Translations under genes and position numbers: made by a program
The notes under the pieces: model-generated
What the model was told of the DNA's origin: nothing
What the model saw: the letters and a program-made list of their open reading frames with translations, nothing else
The model's database searches: none
Shown here: positions 43,336 to 63,564 of the stretch, piece by piece
Position numbering within the stretch: position 1 is the first letter of the stretch
How the letters are laid out: the number at the start of each line of letters is the position of its first letter
Source: Atrina japonica
Taxonomy: Eukaryota; Mollusca; Bivalvia; Pterioida; Pinnidae
DNA: 64,000 nt
Direction of reading: 5' to 3'
Assembly: GCA_030159075.1 (NCBI GenBank)
Contig: BROG01000071.1
Span: 676,001 to 740,000, forward strand

Positions 43336-45019
43336 ATACATAAGGAACAACACAACTAAGACCTGCAAATGAACATAATTATACGAACTAACTCTATGAA
43401 TCCGTACCGTATTAGACCCAATAATAGCCCAGGGCGGTAACATGGGGAAAGGGATTGGTGATTATTGGAACCAAGTAACCGTCAAAATGTCATAAACAAT
43501 TAACGCATTATAAGAAACAGTGGTAGAATTGTTGAAAATATTACCGAGAACACCTATCTACATACTTCTGTTGCTTGGGGTAGAGATAATCTGTGACTAC
43601 GGTTTTATGGTCTATATCTCCTTGTCAACTGGCTGGAAAAAAGTATCGGTCGTGTATGAAAAAGGTGAGTAAATTTGAACTATGTGGGGGAGGGGAGCTT
43701 ATAGGGACATGGGCTCTCCTTGGATAGAATACGGTGTATGAAAATGAAAATAATCCAACCCACAATCTAGAGTCAGAAACTAGACTAGAGTCCAAACTGG
43801 TTCTATTTCTCCAACTTACAAAGAAGAGTAACGTATACAAACTGGCATATCAAACCACCTTAGATTCATGGCTTATAAACTGTCACATACCTACTGACTG
43901 AATCCACTTATGATGAAGAACTTGGGACAACCCACGACCTACAGACTAGCAATACATACTGACTGAATCCACTTATGATGAAGAACTTGGGACGACCCAC
44001 AGCCTACAGACTAGCATATACAGATTAATTCAATCCACCTAAGATGAAGAACTTAAGACCTACTAAGAGTCTAGCATATACATGTACAAACTGACTCTTC
44101 ATCTTTGATAAAGAACATGACCCACGATCAACAGTCTAGTATATACAAACTAACTCTATGATTTCACCTTTGATAAACAGCATAACCCACGATCTACTGA
44201 CTACCATATAAATGATGATTCTATGATTTCACCTTTGATCAAGAACATGACCCACGATCTACTGTCTAGTATATACAAACTGACTCTATGGTTTCACCTT
44301 TGGTAAAGATCACGTCTCACAATCTACAGTCTAGTATATACAAACTGACTCTATGGTTTCACCTTTGGTAAAGATCACGTCTCACAATCTACAGTCTAGT
44401 ATATACAAACTGACTCTATGGTTTCACCTTTGGTAAAGATCACAACCCACGATCTACAATCTAGAATATACAAAATGACTATGATTTCACCTTTGATGAA
44501 GAATATGATCTACGATCTACAATCTAGCATATACAAAATGACTCTATGATTTTGATAAAGAGCACGTTTCACGATCTACAATCTAGCATATACAAAATGG
44601 CTATGATTTCACCTTTGATGAAGAACATGACCCACGATCTACAATCTAGCATATATAAAATGACTATGATTTTGATAAAGATCACGTCTCACGATCTACA
44701 ATCTAGTATATACAAAATGACTCTGATTTCATCTTTGATGAAGAACATAACCCATGATCTACAATCTAGCATATACAAAATGACTATGATTTCACCTTTG
44801 ATGAAGACCATGACCTACGATTTACAATCTAGCATATACAAAATGACTTTATGATTTTGATAAAGAGCACATTTCACGATCTACAATCTAGTATATACAA
44901 AATGACTAACTCCACTTAAAATAAAGGACACGATCTACAATCTAGCAGACACAAACTAACTCTATGATTTCACCTTAGATGAAGAACATGACCCACGATC
45001 TACAGTATAGTAATCTTTT

Positions 45020-45190
45020 CAGTGATTACTCTCAGATGGATTTTATGCAGTTAGATTTATCATTTTGTCCTGTATGATACCACTTTCCTTTTAGAAAATC
45101 TATTTGACATTAGAATGATGAAAATGATGAAGTCTTATTGACAGAAACGATCGTCTTGAGCATTATAACTTTGGTATTATGTTTATTATA
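45020..45190 (+). mobile_element. Dispersed hammerhead-bearing element, copy 3
   Basis: Plus-orientation copy: GTGATTACTCTCAGATGG, TGTATGATACCACTTTCC, TCTTATTGACAGAAACGATC and CATTATAACTTTGGTATTATG correspond in order to the reverse complement of 7790-7975. Array units flank it on both sides. Confidence 0.62.
45124..45161 (+). ncRNA. Hammerhead-like motif, 5' strand eroded
   Basis: TGATGA (45125-45130), stem II GTC/GAC, GAAA (45144-45147), the perfect palindrome ACGATCGT as stem III, C at 45155 and TTGAGC as the 3' strand of stem I are all present. The partner strand of stem I and the first C of the core are lost, so this copy should not cleave. Confidence 0.45.
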
Positions 45191-45340
45191 TTATATACAA
45201 AATGACTGTATACCTTCACCTTTGATTCAGAATGTATCCCACGGTCCAGAGACTAGCAATTACAAACAAACTATACCACTTTAACTTTGATAAAGAGCAC
45301 GACCAACAAGCGACAAAATAACGTATACAAAATGACCGTA

Positions 45341-46767
<1,427 letters not shown>

Positions 46768-46850
<83 letters not shown>
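46768..46850. repeat. (TA)n microsatellite
   Basis: About 41 TA units. Confidence 0.97.
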
Positions 46851-46855
<5 letters not shown>

Positions 46856-47552
46856 TTGTGAGCTTACATATACTCATTAAAATACGTGTGTATATGCTGA
46901 AAAGCATTTTCATTTCGAAAATAAAACTTTGGTTAAGTAAAATAATCCATAACAAACGAAGTTCATGAAGGCGATTTGCCAATTTTTATAGGTATACACG
47001 ACCATTGATAACAGATATACAAGGTGTTTTCCGTTATTGATTAGACCGTATGTTTATATGGTTTATTGTATTAAGAGTAGTTATATTAGCGATAAATGAA
47101 TCAATGCCAGTTGGTCGTAAGGTCGTACCTATAACTTTGATCAATTTGTGTGACATGTAATGAGATATTATGTCTTCACGACACATTTCTGTATAGCATT
47201 AAAACACTTTGTCACAGTCAATAACAAAAGCACTTGTTATCGTCTTTTTGTGGTTCAATTAACGAAGTGTGTGTAATTATCTTGGTAATTAAATATACTC
47301 TTATCAAACATACACTAAATTTCTGACTTGCATTGATGTAAATGTACTATTTTTTAATAATGTTTTCACTTTAATTTTCGTCTTTTGCTTTTAAATCTAA
47401 AAGTAATTTATAAACATTATCCTGTAAAATTCAGTCTATTTTCACAAAGGCTTTGACTATATTTTTTCAATATCAGTAGGTGTTTAAAATTAGATATAAC
47501 AAACTGAGAAATAAAGTCGAATTCATTTTCAACATGAGAAAACTCATCTTAC
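46851..47552. other. No recognised feature
   Basis: AT-rich. It would be leader intron if the donor at 47553 belongs to the TRIM-like gene. Confidence 0.4.
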
Positions 47553-47680
47553 CTTTAAAAACTAGAGGGTTGTTTACAATTGCTCGGTGCTTCTTGATAT
47601 GTCATGTAGCCTAGCTTGGTATAGTTGAGTAGCGTACTTGACAACGCGCCAATCGGTGAACGGGAAAACATGAAACCATT
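47553..47680 (-). other. Candidate 5' UTR exon/promoter of the TRIM-like gene
   Basis: On the minus strand a strong donor (TTTAAAG|GTAAGATGAG, boundary 47553/47552) follows a less AT-rich stretch that contains ATTGG within CCGATTGGCGCG, a reverse CCAAT box. The TRIM-like gene needs a leader exon upstream of its acceptor at 41360 and this is the best donor seen. Transcript evidence would be required. Confidence 0.25.
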
Positions 47681-48039
47681 AAATATGTTCCCGAAGATAT
47701 GCGGGTACTGGTATTTAAATACAACTAATCCCATTTAAGAAGTAATATTTACAATATTCATTAACAGCTAATACATGTCAATATAGGTCGCATATCGTGT
47801 AGTTGTGTTTCCCTCTGCTATCAATCTGCCGTGACTCAGTTAATGTCACGGATCATTAAATTGTCGCCTCACCGAAACGAGTTTTAACCTTGCTGTGTTT
47901 ATGTTCAATGTTCCGATTGTTGATACATATATAGTGATCATAAAAATTATTGATATTTATCTATCTAATCCATTTTTTATAATTTAATAATATTTGTAGC
48001 TGATAAATGAATAAATAAATGAAATTACTAAACTACAGT

Positions 48040-48044
<5 letters not shown>
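47681..48044. other. No recognised feature
   Basis: AT-rich sequence without a supported element. Confidence 0.4.

Positions 48045-48123
<79 letters not shown>
48045..48123. repeat. (TA)n microsatellite
   Basis: About 39 TA units. Confidence 0.97.
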
Positions 48124-48126
<3 letters not shown>

Positions 48127-48334
48127 CTTTAGCCGAAAAAGAAATTATAGTTTATAAATTTCATTTATATACAAAATATTATGTTGCATTATGTATATCA
48201 TAATGTAGTATAATGAATTGTCTTTCAGTTCAAACATCAAATCATGTATTATGTCCATTATGGTTGATACGAACAGCCACTGAAAGTAAGGGAGATCCAC
48301 ACCAGTTTTACAAGTTTTATCATGTATGACCGCC

Positions 48335-49165
48335 ATTTGCACCGATGCGTTCTTCACACCTACGACGCACTGAACGAATCAGGTTATGCAGAAATGCATG
48401 GGGAATGTTACGCCATATGCGGAATAAAGAACGACGCAAAGCGTCCGACGTAGCAGGGGTGTTTGACTCTTGAGGTAGACGTCGTTCCATTTCATCCCAA
48501 ACATGTTCCAATAAATCTGATGACATATTCACGTTTTGTATGAATGAATGGAATGACTTGCAGACGTACAATCTCGTAACGGTAGCGTACGCGGGTTATA
48601 TTGCCCTCCACTATCACCAAAGGGGTCCTTCCATGTGTTGTACTTCCGCCCCAAACCATAACGCTCCCTCCGCCGATTTTGTTGTTGTTGTTGAATAACG
48701 CAGTAACGTTCTCCGACACAATGGTAGACCCGAACACGACTATCACTTCTGTCGAAATGAAATCTCGACTCGTACGTAAACAGAACTTCCGCCCAATCTC
48801 TGTTATTGAAACTACGATGCCCCTACACCACACTAACCTCGCAACACGGTGTCGCAAGAACAGAATAGGATGGATAGCAGGGCGTCGAAGACGGATGTTG
48901 GCCTCTCGCAGTCTGCTCCTTACGGTACGAGGACTTATCCGTTGATGCCCAGGGATGTTTCTAGCGGTCAAAGAAGCCAATTGGAATTGATTACGCAAAT
49001 GTGACGTCCGTGATGTGACGTCACACGCGGGCGTCCTGATCATGGGCGATCTCAATAAAGCATTTACAGTGTTAATATTTACTCCAAACTGCCTTGCCAC
49101 ATTGCTTTAAGACATCCCAACTTCAAGCATCCCAAGAGCACGCAAACCATCATTTTCAATTATGC
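48335..49165 (-). pseudogene. Tc1/mariner-type transposase relic
   Basis: Minus-strand segments in order: helix-turn-helix region (RALGMLEVGMS, stop, SNVARQFGVNINTVNALLR), second DNA-binding part (HQRISPRTVRSRLREANIRL), catalytic-domain remnant (GGGSVMVWGG), and the C-terminal SSDLLEHVWDEMERRLPQ, NIPHAFLHNLIRSVRRRCE. The stop after GMS, a deletion in the linker, and a frame change plus deletion after IPFIH have removed the FxDNARPH block and at least one catalytic aspartate. It cannot encode an active enzyme. Terminal inverted repeats could not be delimited by eye. Confidence 0.85.
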
Positions 49166-49339
49166 GAAGTATCTCTCAATCAAAATTTTATTCCAAAAAC
49201 CAATGTTTTCCTGTTTCAATACATTGAATACTGTCAATGAATGCAAGAAATTCTAACCAATTACTAACCACGTGTCGCTTTAAGAATAAAGAGCGGTTAA
49301 AGAACACTTTTTATATTTTTATTTAACTTTTAAGTACAT

Positions 49340-49478
49340 GTATACAGTTTCTTTTTTCCGTATGTATGTATGTATGTATGTATGTATGTATGTATGTATG
49401 TATGTATGTATGTATGTATGTATGTATGTATGTATGTATGTATGTATGTATGTATGTATGTATGTATGTATGTATGTT
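49340..49478. repeat. (GTAT)n tetranucleotide microsatellite
   Basis: About 29 GTAT units from 49361, giving apparent Met-Tyr-Val-Cys frames with no coding meaning. Confidence 0.97.
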
Positions 49479-49806
49479 CTCTTAAGAGTCCCAACACGAA
49501 ACGTTATTTTGGATAAGATGATATATTTTGGCATTCTTGGCTTCTGTTTACGACAAACAAAAGCGACAGCATCTGTCACGCTGAAATAGATTTCCTTGAT
49601 TACATGGACATGATATAATCTCAAAAGATGCTTTACAACACTGCGTATAGTTTAGTGATGCACGCATGCGCATAAATTTCATTTGACTACCGTGAGGAAA
49701 TATAATATGTGAAATATAATAAAGATACTCAAAGGAGTACAATTATAAGCCGTATAGAAGATAGATAATGTTAGTTTCTTAGAAACGTAATTCTATACTG
49801 TAAAGT

Positions 49807-49807
<1 letters not shown>

Positions 49808-49837
<30 letters not shown>

Positions 49838-49857
49838 AATGATGATGATGATGATGC
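49808..49857. repeat. (GAT)n trinucleotide repeat
   Basis: About 16 GAT units with one AAT. Confidence 0.96.
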
Positions 49858-50027
49858 ATATAATCAATATATAGCACGTTATATATCATCTGACAACCAT
49901 AATTTCTTTTCCTTTTCATTCCAGCTTTATTTCATGGGTCGATTGTATTGCCTGTACATGTCTCGAGAAAATACGTAATCCTTCATACTACAGATACTAC
50001 AGATATTTATTTTTTCTGTATAATATA

Positions 50028-50081
50028 TCAGATACCAAAATATAAATCTATGTGATATCCATAAAGCATAGGCGTCGGAAC

Positions 50082-50112
<31 letters not shown>

Positions 50113-50470
50113 CTTAGCCCCCCCCCCCCCCCACTTTTTTGCAAATATAGACATAGGACATAGACGTTTCTGGCGTGTGTATGTGTTTTAAGTTGGTTTA
50201 GCCCCCCCACTTTCAATTTGCTTCCGACGCTGATGTAAAGTATATACAAATCTAGTAATATTGGATAAAACACGGACCTCTGGAACTCCAGAGGTAGGAT
50301 CAGGTGTCACGGTGGAGTAAGCATTCCCTGTTGACCTGTCACACCCGCCGTGAGTCCACTGTCAAATCCAACTGAAATACACTAGGAACGAAGCCTCGTC
50401 ACAATTGGTACAGACGTCTCAACAACCGCTATCGAACAAGTAACTTAATATTTCATGAAGTGAAACAGGG
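50028..50470 (-). repeat. Retroelement 3' tail, copy 3, with nested MITE
   Basis: The tail is split by a 169-bp insertion at 50067-50235. Outer blocks match the other four copies (ATATATCAGATACCAAAATA at the 3' side, CCTCGTCACAATTGGTACAG at the 5' side). This copy alone continues upstream into reverse transcriptase sequence, which identifies the whole tail family. Confidence 0.8.
50067..50235. mobile_element. 169-bp MITE with G-run/C-run hairpin
   Basis: Terminal inverted repeats CATAGGCGTCGGAA and TTCCGACGCTGATG (12 of 14 matching), flanked by a 5-bp direct repeat TAAAG (50062-50066 and 50236-50240) that looks like a target-site duplication. The interior has 29 consecutive G (50084-50112), CTTAG, then 15 C (50118-50132), and a second GCCCCCCCACTTT block. 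A relic of the same family ends at 55855. Confidence 0.8.
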
Positions 50471-50479
50471 TAATCGCAA

Positions 50480-51040
50480 TCAAGGCTATTATACAGACCG
50501 TAAAATTTGCGGAATGTTGAGATCAAATGCGATTTTCGATAACCCTGGTGCCAATAATTTGTCTATAAGGAGATTGCCTCTGTATATGAAATCTTCATAT
50601 ATTGGACATGCTCTGGCATATCGGATCATTTGTGATATATAAACACCAAATGCAAGTGATTAAGGGATATTACTACTTAAATGTGGAAAATATACGATGG
50701 GAAAGTAGAAATCGTCGTGTTTGTCGTGTAGGTTTGTTGTTAATTTACTGTCTTGTGTCTATGGTAAGCAACATGTCCATACAGGAAGCGTGTGTGTGTT
50801 TGAATTTGTTGTCTCTTTAAGTCCTAGTTCCTTGGGATATACCGCATTGACATGTGTATCAACATTGTATTAATTGACAAAGCGTCGTCGATATATCTAA
50901 ATATCAAGTTAACGGCCATGGTTAGCTTTCTTCTTTTGTTTCAGAAGCTTCTGAATGAAGTCTGATTCCTACAAATATAGGAACATGTCAGCCAATAAAG
51001 GGGCACAACTGATCCCCATTGAAATGTTCACAGTGTGCTG
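50480..51040 (-). pseudogene. Decayed reverse transcriptase
   Basis: Minus-strand reading, 5' to 3': QHTVNISMGISCAPLLADMF (motif before the catalytic palm), ESDFIQKLLKQKKK, FRYIDDALSIN (YIDD catalytic motif; one frameshift before it), YPKELGLKETTNSNT, then SKLTTNLHDKHDDFYFP, FGVYISQMIRYARAC and GNLLIDKLL. There are several stops and at least one frame change. The order and YIDD box identify a retroelement polymerase of a family common in aquatic invertebrates. I lean to Penelope-like but cannot exclude another class. It is followed directly by the 3' tail. Confidence 0.75.
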
Positions 51041-51100
51041 ATCATTTGGGAGATATAAACACCATATGCATGTAGCAAAACGAAACTATCAAAATACATG
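51041..51100 (-). pseudogene. Second, shuffled reverse transcriptase fragment
   Basis: Minus-strand AYGVYISQMI here duplicates the FGVYISQMI block found downstream at about 50620-50650, but lies upstream of the palm region. It must come from another copy, joined by rearrangement or a nested insertion. Confidence 0.45.
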
Positions 51101-51490
51101 TAGATTAATGATTGATAACAGAGCGATCGACAGGGGATACCACCTTATCCATGTCACCTTATTTCACCTCTGTATTTGCAAGAAGTTTGTATTTATCCAA
51201 AGGTATATCCATCATGTTTGTATTCAATCTGTTATTCACACCCTCTGCATGTTTAACACTTTGGTATGTTTAATGTATTGCCACAGAAATCGGATAGGCA
51301 TCTTACATTAATGTCAAACTTCTGTAACATTTTCAAATTATAGAACTAGTAATGTGTCCGAGTCAAAGTACGATAGAGAGAAATTCTACAGTGTTTTATT
51401 TAATCTCACATCTATAACAATAGATTATGTTTATGAAAAAAAGGTAATTCCTTAAGTTATCCATTGATTAAAATGATATATAAAAACACC
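51101..51490. other. No recognised feature
   Basis: Possibly more decayed retroelement, but no motif could be read confidently. Confidence 0.35.
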
Positions 51491-51494
51491 GATC

Positions 51495-51790
51495 CAAATA
51501 TATTAATTTTCAGGATGTCCAGGAGACAAAGCTGGTGAATATTGAACAAACACGAATCTCTGGAAATCCAGGGGTAGGATCTGGTACCATGGAAGAATAA
51601 GCATCCCCAGTTGACCGGTCACACTCGTCGTGAGTTCACAATCAAATTCAAATGAAATAATTGAGGAACGAATCCCCGTCACAATTGTTACAGACGACTC
51701 AACAACCACTATTAAACCGGAACAGGTAACTCAACATTTCATTTAGTGGAACAGAGTAATCGCAAACCAGGACATTATAACTACATTAAA
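51495..51790 (-). repeat. Retroelement 3' tail, copy 4
   Basis: Matches GGATGTCCAGGAGACA, CAGGGGTAGGATC, AATCCCCGTCACAATTG and CAACAACCACTATTAAAC. It is followed by GAGTAATCGCAAACCAGGACATTATA, a match to copy 3 just upstream of its tail. The terminal ~25 bp at the 3' side are diverged. Confidence 0.7.
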
Positions 51791-54670
51791 TTTGACATCA
51801 AACGCGATTCTCGATATCTCTTTGAAAATAAAGAGGAAAGGATTAACTAAACGTCACAGAATCTTTAAGTAGATTTAACCCTTTGCTGTATTTTTTACAA
51901 TAATGCAATGAACGAGTGTTGTTTTCAATCAGAAGAAATATTCTATGATAAAAGATAATAAATTAATAATTTTATAGATTTATAGAATTCTGAGATTTAG
52001 GAATTTAACTAATTATCATATCATCATAATATGGGAAAAACTGTTTTACATGTGCATAAAAATAAAATAAAAAGACAACAGCTCGGTCCAGTTTTGTTGA
52101 ATAAAACACTTATATGCAATAGTCAAGCTTTAAGATCCTTGCATGAACCTGAAGAAGATTTATTGTAAGATAAGGCATAACAAGTATGGCCCAGTAATGA
52201 TTGTGTATGAATGCCGATGTCTTTTGTGTTGTTCATACTTCTATACTGTGGTGTTCAATACGGAAAAACTTCAACAATTACGTACAAACTCTAAATTTAT
52301 AACACGATAATTGCAACCGTGCTTCTCGTATTCCATCTGCTTTAGATACCCTTCAATACGAGTTGTCATCTTTGTGCAGTATTTCATACAGCGTGATCAA
52401 TACTTCCTATTGTTTTTACAGTGTTGTTTGAAAACCTGCGCTAAATTAATATAACATGCTTCACGGTATAGTAATCCTTATGAGTAGAAATGTCGTTGAA
52501 CGCGCTTATCTCAGTGATATATCAACACTTCACGTGAAGTTAATCACGAGTCCAGGTAGTATAATTGTTTTAATGTATATGTAATATTATCATCTACGAA
52601 ACGGTTCCTTCTTTTATTTAAAATTTCATTCACTTTATTGTCAATGTGTATTTTCATTCACTTTATTGTCAATGTGTATTTTGGACACAGATGTTTAAGC
52701 TAGACAGCAGTTATATCATTCTAACGCAGTTTATATTACCGTCATAAATTTGTCCTCTCGAATTTTTCACATTCGGTTTTAGTTGAAAGGCAACTTTATA
52801 TAATACAGTAAATAACATACCGCAATATGATTTGGGTTATCTTAGGTGTATTTTTTATACTTTCTTTGAAGAGTTTCAAGCAATGTTTCATTGCAAAATA
52901 ATTATTAACATGTAAACAAGTAACTCGAGGGTTTTCAGCTTTTTATTTACTCTTGTGTGATATTCCGTGTACATTCGCTGCTGCAAACTATAATGTGATC
53001 GGCTTTGATAAAATCAGTCACATAACTCAAAAGTACAGTACAACACGACTTGCATTGAATGCCACCTCTGTATAAAGGCTATCTGTCTCTAAACTATGAC
53101 CTTTATCAACCTTTTATATAATGAATGAACATCTTTGTTATATGTGATTTTACATAAATAAAGGCCACTTGTCTACAACGACTACTTTTCCCTGTGCTTT
53201 CTAGAAAATTTGACCTTATTGAGATGTTTAATAGATATTTGGAAATGTCGAAATTAAACTACAATATGGTTTCAAAAAATTACAATATCTTATTATTTTT
53301 CTTGTTTAATACAGAACAACCATCAAAGATCAAGAATGGTATAAAACAACTTTCTTTTTATTCATCTATCGATTAACTTACAGATCGAAAATGTAGGTGA
53401 ACTAGCTCTTCTTTTACTACATATGTTGATTGTTATTATTTTAAATAATTTATGTTCGTTTGAGTACGAGCGAATAAGAACATAACTTACTTTTTAAACA
53501 TCTAACGATTAGATGATCCTTTTTAAAATTGTTTCACAAGATATTTCATATATTCAGATATGATTTTCAAAACAATATTATTTGATCTTTTAGATGTATT
53601 CTTCACTGGTTTGTGCCTTGATCACCAGTGACTCAGGATCAAATCACAGCGCCATGCCAATGCAATTACCACAAACGATTACCTATTGTTCTTTGCCTGG
53701 TTATGCGAATAATGGCCTTCAAGGGCATGGCCACAAAAATTTATAGCATTCCTGATCATCATAAAGAAAACTGAGTAAAGGAATACTAGGTACGGAAGTT
53801 TTATATTTTATCAATTTTTATTGCCGGACATGACATATTCTCGATATCTTTATACAATAATTACGCTATTATACGGCAAGGAATGTAGACATTTTGTAAC
53901 TTCATACATTTTACATCAGGATGGTTTATTTATTAAAAAAACAAATCTCGGAATGTCGAACGACGCGATCGAAATGCGTCATGTTCTGTTAATTTTATCA
54001 TGTTTTCACTTTAGAGAGCGAAAATGTACTTATGCGAATAATAGAAATGAAAAGACAAAAGATATCATTGAATCATCTATATGTTGGGCCAGACAAAATA
54101 AATAAATAATGGAAATATAAATGCAATAATAAATATGGGTAAAGAAAATACAACAACTTTACAATTTGTTGATAATATACATATGTAAATAAATAATTGT
54201 GTGTATAAGTCACAGATAATCCACAAAGCAATACAGAAGATCTTATTATAGTATACACTTTTATTTCGATAGGTGACCTTAGATATATGAGTATTTTGTT
54301 CCAGTTAGTTTGGCTGCCAAACGTATGATTACGTAGTTCAATTGATTTACGGTGTCAGGAACTATGGATTCAAAAGTGTATCAAGTTTGTCAGTGGCTTA
54401 ATTTTGTATACTTTGTGCAATGTAATTCGTTCCCTCCTTTATCTTGTATATAACTGGATAACGTGTGGTACTCAATGCATATCACCACTTAGGCCTACAG
54501 TACATGTATCACGTCATTCTTTTTGTCAGAGTCATCTATGTGCGTTAAGTATTGACTAGACTAGTTATATTTTGGTGTTAATTGAACAAATTGTTGAATC
54601 CATTGTTAAAGGACAAGTAATTACAGCGTATAATTATATAATACGTGTTTATCTAAATTCCTATGTAATA
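51791..54670. other. Long AT-rich stretch without a recognised gene
   Basis: No exon with matching splice signals was found. Minor feature: a 28-bp direct duplication (CATTCACTTTATTGTCAATG core) at 52627-52684. The 94-codon plus frame at 53821-54105 has no family features. Confidence 0.45.
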
Positions 54671-54671
54671 T

Positions 54672-54808
54672 AAAAATCTCAGATACCAAAGTATAAATCA
54701 ATAGAATGTCCAGGACATAGATACAAATCCGGTAAAAATGGACAAACACGGACCTCTGGAAACCAAGAGGTGGGATCAGGTGCCAAGGAGGAGTAAGCAT
54801 CCCCTGTA
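54672..54808 (-). repeat. Retroelement 3' tail, copy 5 (most truncated)
   Basis: Begins at the shared 3' terminus (AATCTCAGATACCAAAGTAT) and stops abruptly after GGAGTAAGCATCCCCTGT at 54808. This is a 5' truncation, as expected from incomplete reverse transcription. Confidence 0.75.
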
Positions 54809-54907
54809 ATTTTCTTAATGTGATCTCTGTTATTGATATTATTTATCTTTGAACAAATTGTAGTTCTTTGTACAAAGAAATAATAGCTCATTAGAAGAAA
54901 CTTTGAC

Positions 54908-55003
54908 TTAATATCATGTTCCCACTTTTGGATTTACCAAGGGTTATCATGTTTCCACTTTTTGGTAAAACCCCTGTTAAATCAAAAAGTGGAAACATGA
55001 TAT
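54908..55003. mobile_element. Damaged copy of the foldback element
   Basis: Right half TATCATGTTTCCACTTTTTG...AAAAAGTGGAAACATGATA is nearly the same as the right arm at 21995-22055. The left half is shortened and mutated (ATCATGTTCCCACTTTTGG), so the large palindrome is lost. Confidence 0.75.
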
Positions 55004-55151
55004 TAATATATATCGGCGGTTGAAGAAATAAACAATAAGTATAGTGTAATGTAAGTATATGAAATATCATTCTTTTAAAAGAGTTAATTCAAAGATAAAA
55101 ACGAAGATGATGACAACATTTACATTTCGAGTGTAACAAGCTATATAGGCC

Positions 55152-55400
55152 CAATGACGATGATTATTGTGACGAAGTCCACGACGACGACGGCGATGAT
55201 GATGGTGAATAATAATGATGGTGATTATAATGGTGATGATTATGATGATTTTGATGGTGATGGATATCATAATTATGATGAGGACAATGGTGGTGATGAC
55301 GAGAACAGTGCATGTATGATGACGATACTATATGTATAATGACGACGATAATGATGATGACGACAATGATGATGATGACGACGATGTTGATGAATGATGA
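55152..55400. repeat. Imperfect GAT/GAC trinucleotide region
   Basis: Interspersed GATGAT, GACGAC and GGTGAT runs. The Asp/Asn/Met-rich frames are compositional. Confidence 0.85.
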
Positions 55401-55461
55401 CTATTATAACAGCTACACATTTCTTTTAACGAATACTTGGCCAAAAGACTATTGTTATAAT

Positions 55462-55543
55462 GTGACAAAATGATACAGATTACCTGAAAATGACGTCAAA
55501 AAACAACGAGTTATTTTTGCGGGTACCTGTATCATTTTGTCAC
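55462..55543. mobile_element. Short hairpin element
   Basis: GTGACAAAATGATACAG (55462-55478) is exactly inverted at 55527-55543. The 48-bp spacer contains GATTACC and GGGTAC. It could be a tiny MITE; no relatives were seen in the window. Confidence 0.5.
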
Positions 55544-55634
55544 TCAAAGTCACAGGACAGCAGAAAGGGTTTTTGGGGGGATACTTATCATTAAACACTG
55601 TTTAGAATAAACAAGTTTATATAACTTTATAAAT

Positions 55635-55714
55635 ACCTTTCAAAAGTCGTTATAACGCATTTTTCGCATAATAACCCTTTCAAAAGTCGTGATAACACCT
55701 TTTTCGTGTAATAA
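55635..55714. repeat. Two-copy 40-bp tandem duplication
   Basis: CCTTTCAAAAGTCGTTATAA...GCATAATAA and CCTTTCAAAAGTCGTGATAA...GTGTAATAA lie head to tail with few differences. Confidence 0.8.
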
Positions 55715-55796
55715 CGTGATTTTTTTTTCTGGAGAAAATTATGCATTGTAGGCTTTAGTGCACATGAAAACATTTACTTGGAAAACATTTTCATAC

Positions 55797-55855
55797 ACAA
55801 TTTTTGCCACCCCCTCCCCGTCCCAACTTTTGATTTGCTTCCCACGCCACTGTAT
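55797..55855. repeat. Relic of the G/C-run MITE
   Basis: TTTTTGCCACCCCCTCC and ACTTTTGATTTGCTTCCCACGC align with the right end of the 50067-50235 element (GCCCCCCCACTTTCAATTTGCTTCCGACGC). The left end is absent. Confidence 0.5.
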
Positions 55856-63110
<7,255 letters not shown>

Positions 63111-63214
63111 AATTAGGCTATAGAAGTTACACAAACACTAAAAAGATGACTTACACTTACTTCATCCTGTGCATCCAGACATAATCTTACATTTGGTATG
63201 ACAGAGTAATTGTG

Positions 63215-63220
63215 AATAAA
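63215..63220 (+). terminator. LZIC: Candidate LZIC polyadenylation signal
   Basis: AATAAA 105 bp after the stop codon, followed by TGTGTGATATC. A later CAATAAATTC near 63440 is an alternative. Confidence 0.55.
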
Positions 63221-63476
63221 TGTGTGATATCATTGAGTGAATGAGTGCCATCTTGATATTGAGAAGTTCAGAATGGCAATTCAGTTTAAATAAGTTTAAT
63301 TTGTGATTAACATATATCAGAGACATACATACATGCTTATAAGCATTTCAAATTGTGAATATTTCTGTAACCAGATGTGTTTAAAAAAAATTGTTGCGTG
63401 TAAATGAAAAAATTACATTTCTCTTTAAAAGACAGATTGCAATAAATTCAATCATGACAATGTACATTTAGAAATG

Positions 63477-63564
63477 CAGTTGAACCTCGCTATTAAGACC
63501 ATTTATCTGACTAACTTAAAGTGGTCTAATTAGTGAAGTGGTCTCTTAACAGGGCATTAACTGT
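63477..63564. mobile_element. Short pogo/Tigger-like MITE fragment
   Basis: CAGTTGAACCTCGCTATTAA, AAGTGGTCTAATTAG and GGTCTCTTAACAGGG resemble the two LZIC intron MITEs, but the fragment is shorter and diverged. Confidence 0.5.

Larger units (their letters stand above)
42950..45340. repeat. Degenerate ~63-bp tandem array
   Basis: Units carry CCACGATCTACAATCTAGCA, TATACAAAATGACTCTATG and TTTCACCTTTGATGAAGAAC. The best units run from 43860 to 45010, with eroded ones outwards on both sides (for example 42960-43130 and 45200-45340). A MITE and a hammerhead-bearing element interrupt the array. Unit length varies (about 55-66 bp) by small deletions. Confidence 0.85.

Noticed and set aside
48601..48945. 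A 114-codon plus-strand frame
   Set aside because: It is the antisense shadow of the Tc1 transposase relic on the minus strand.
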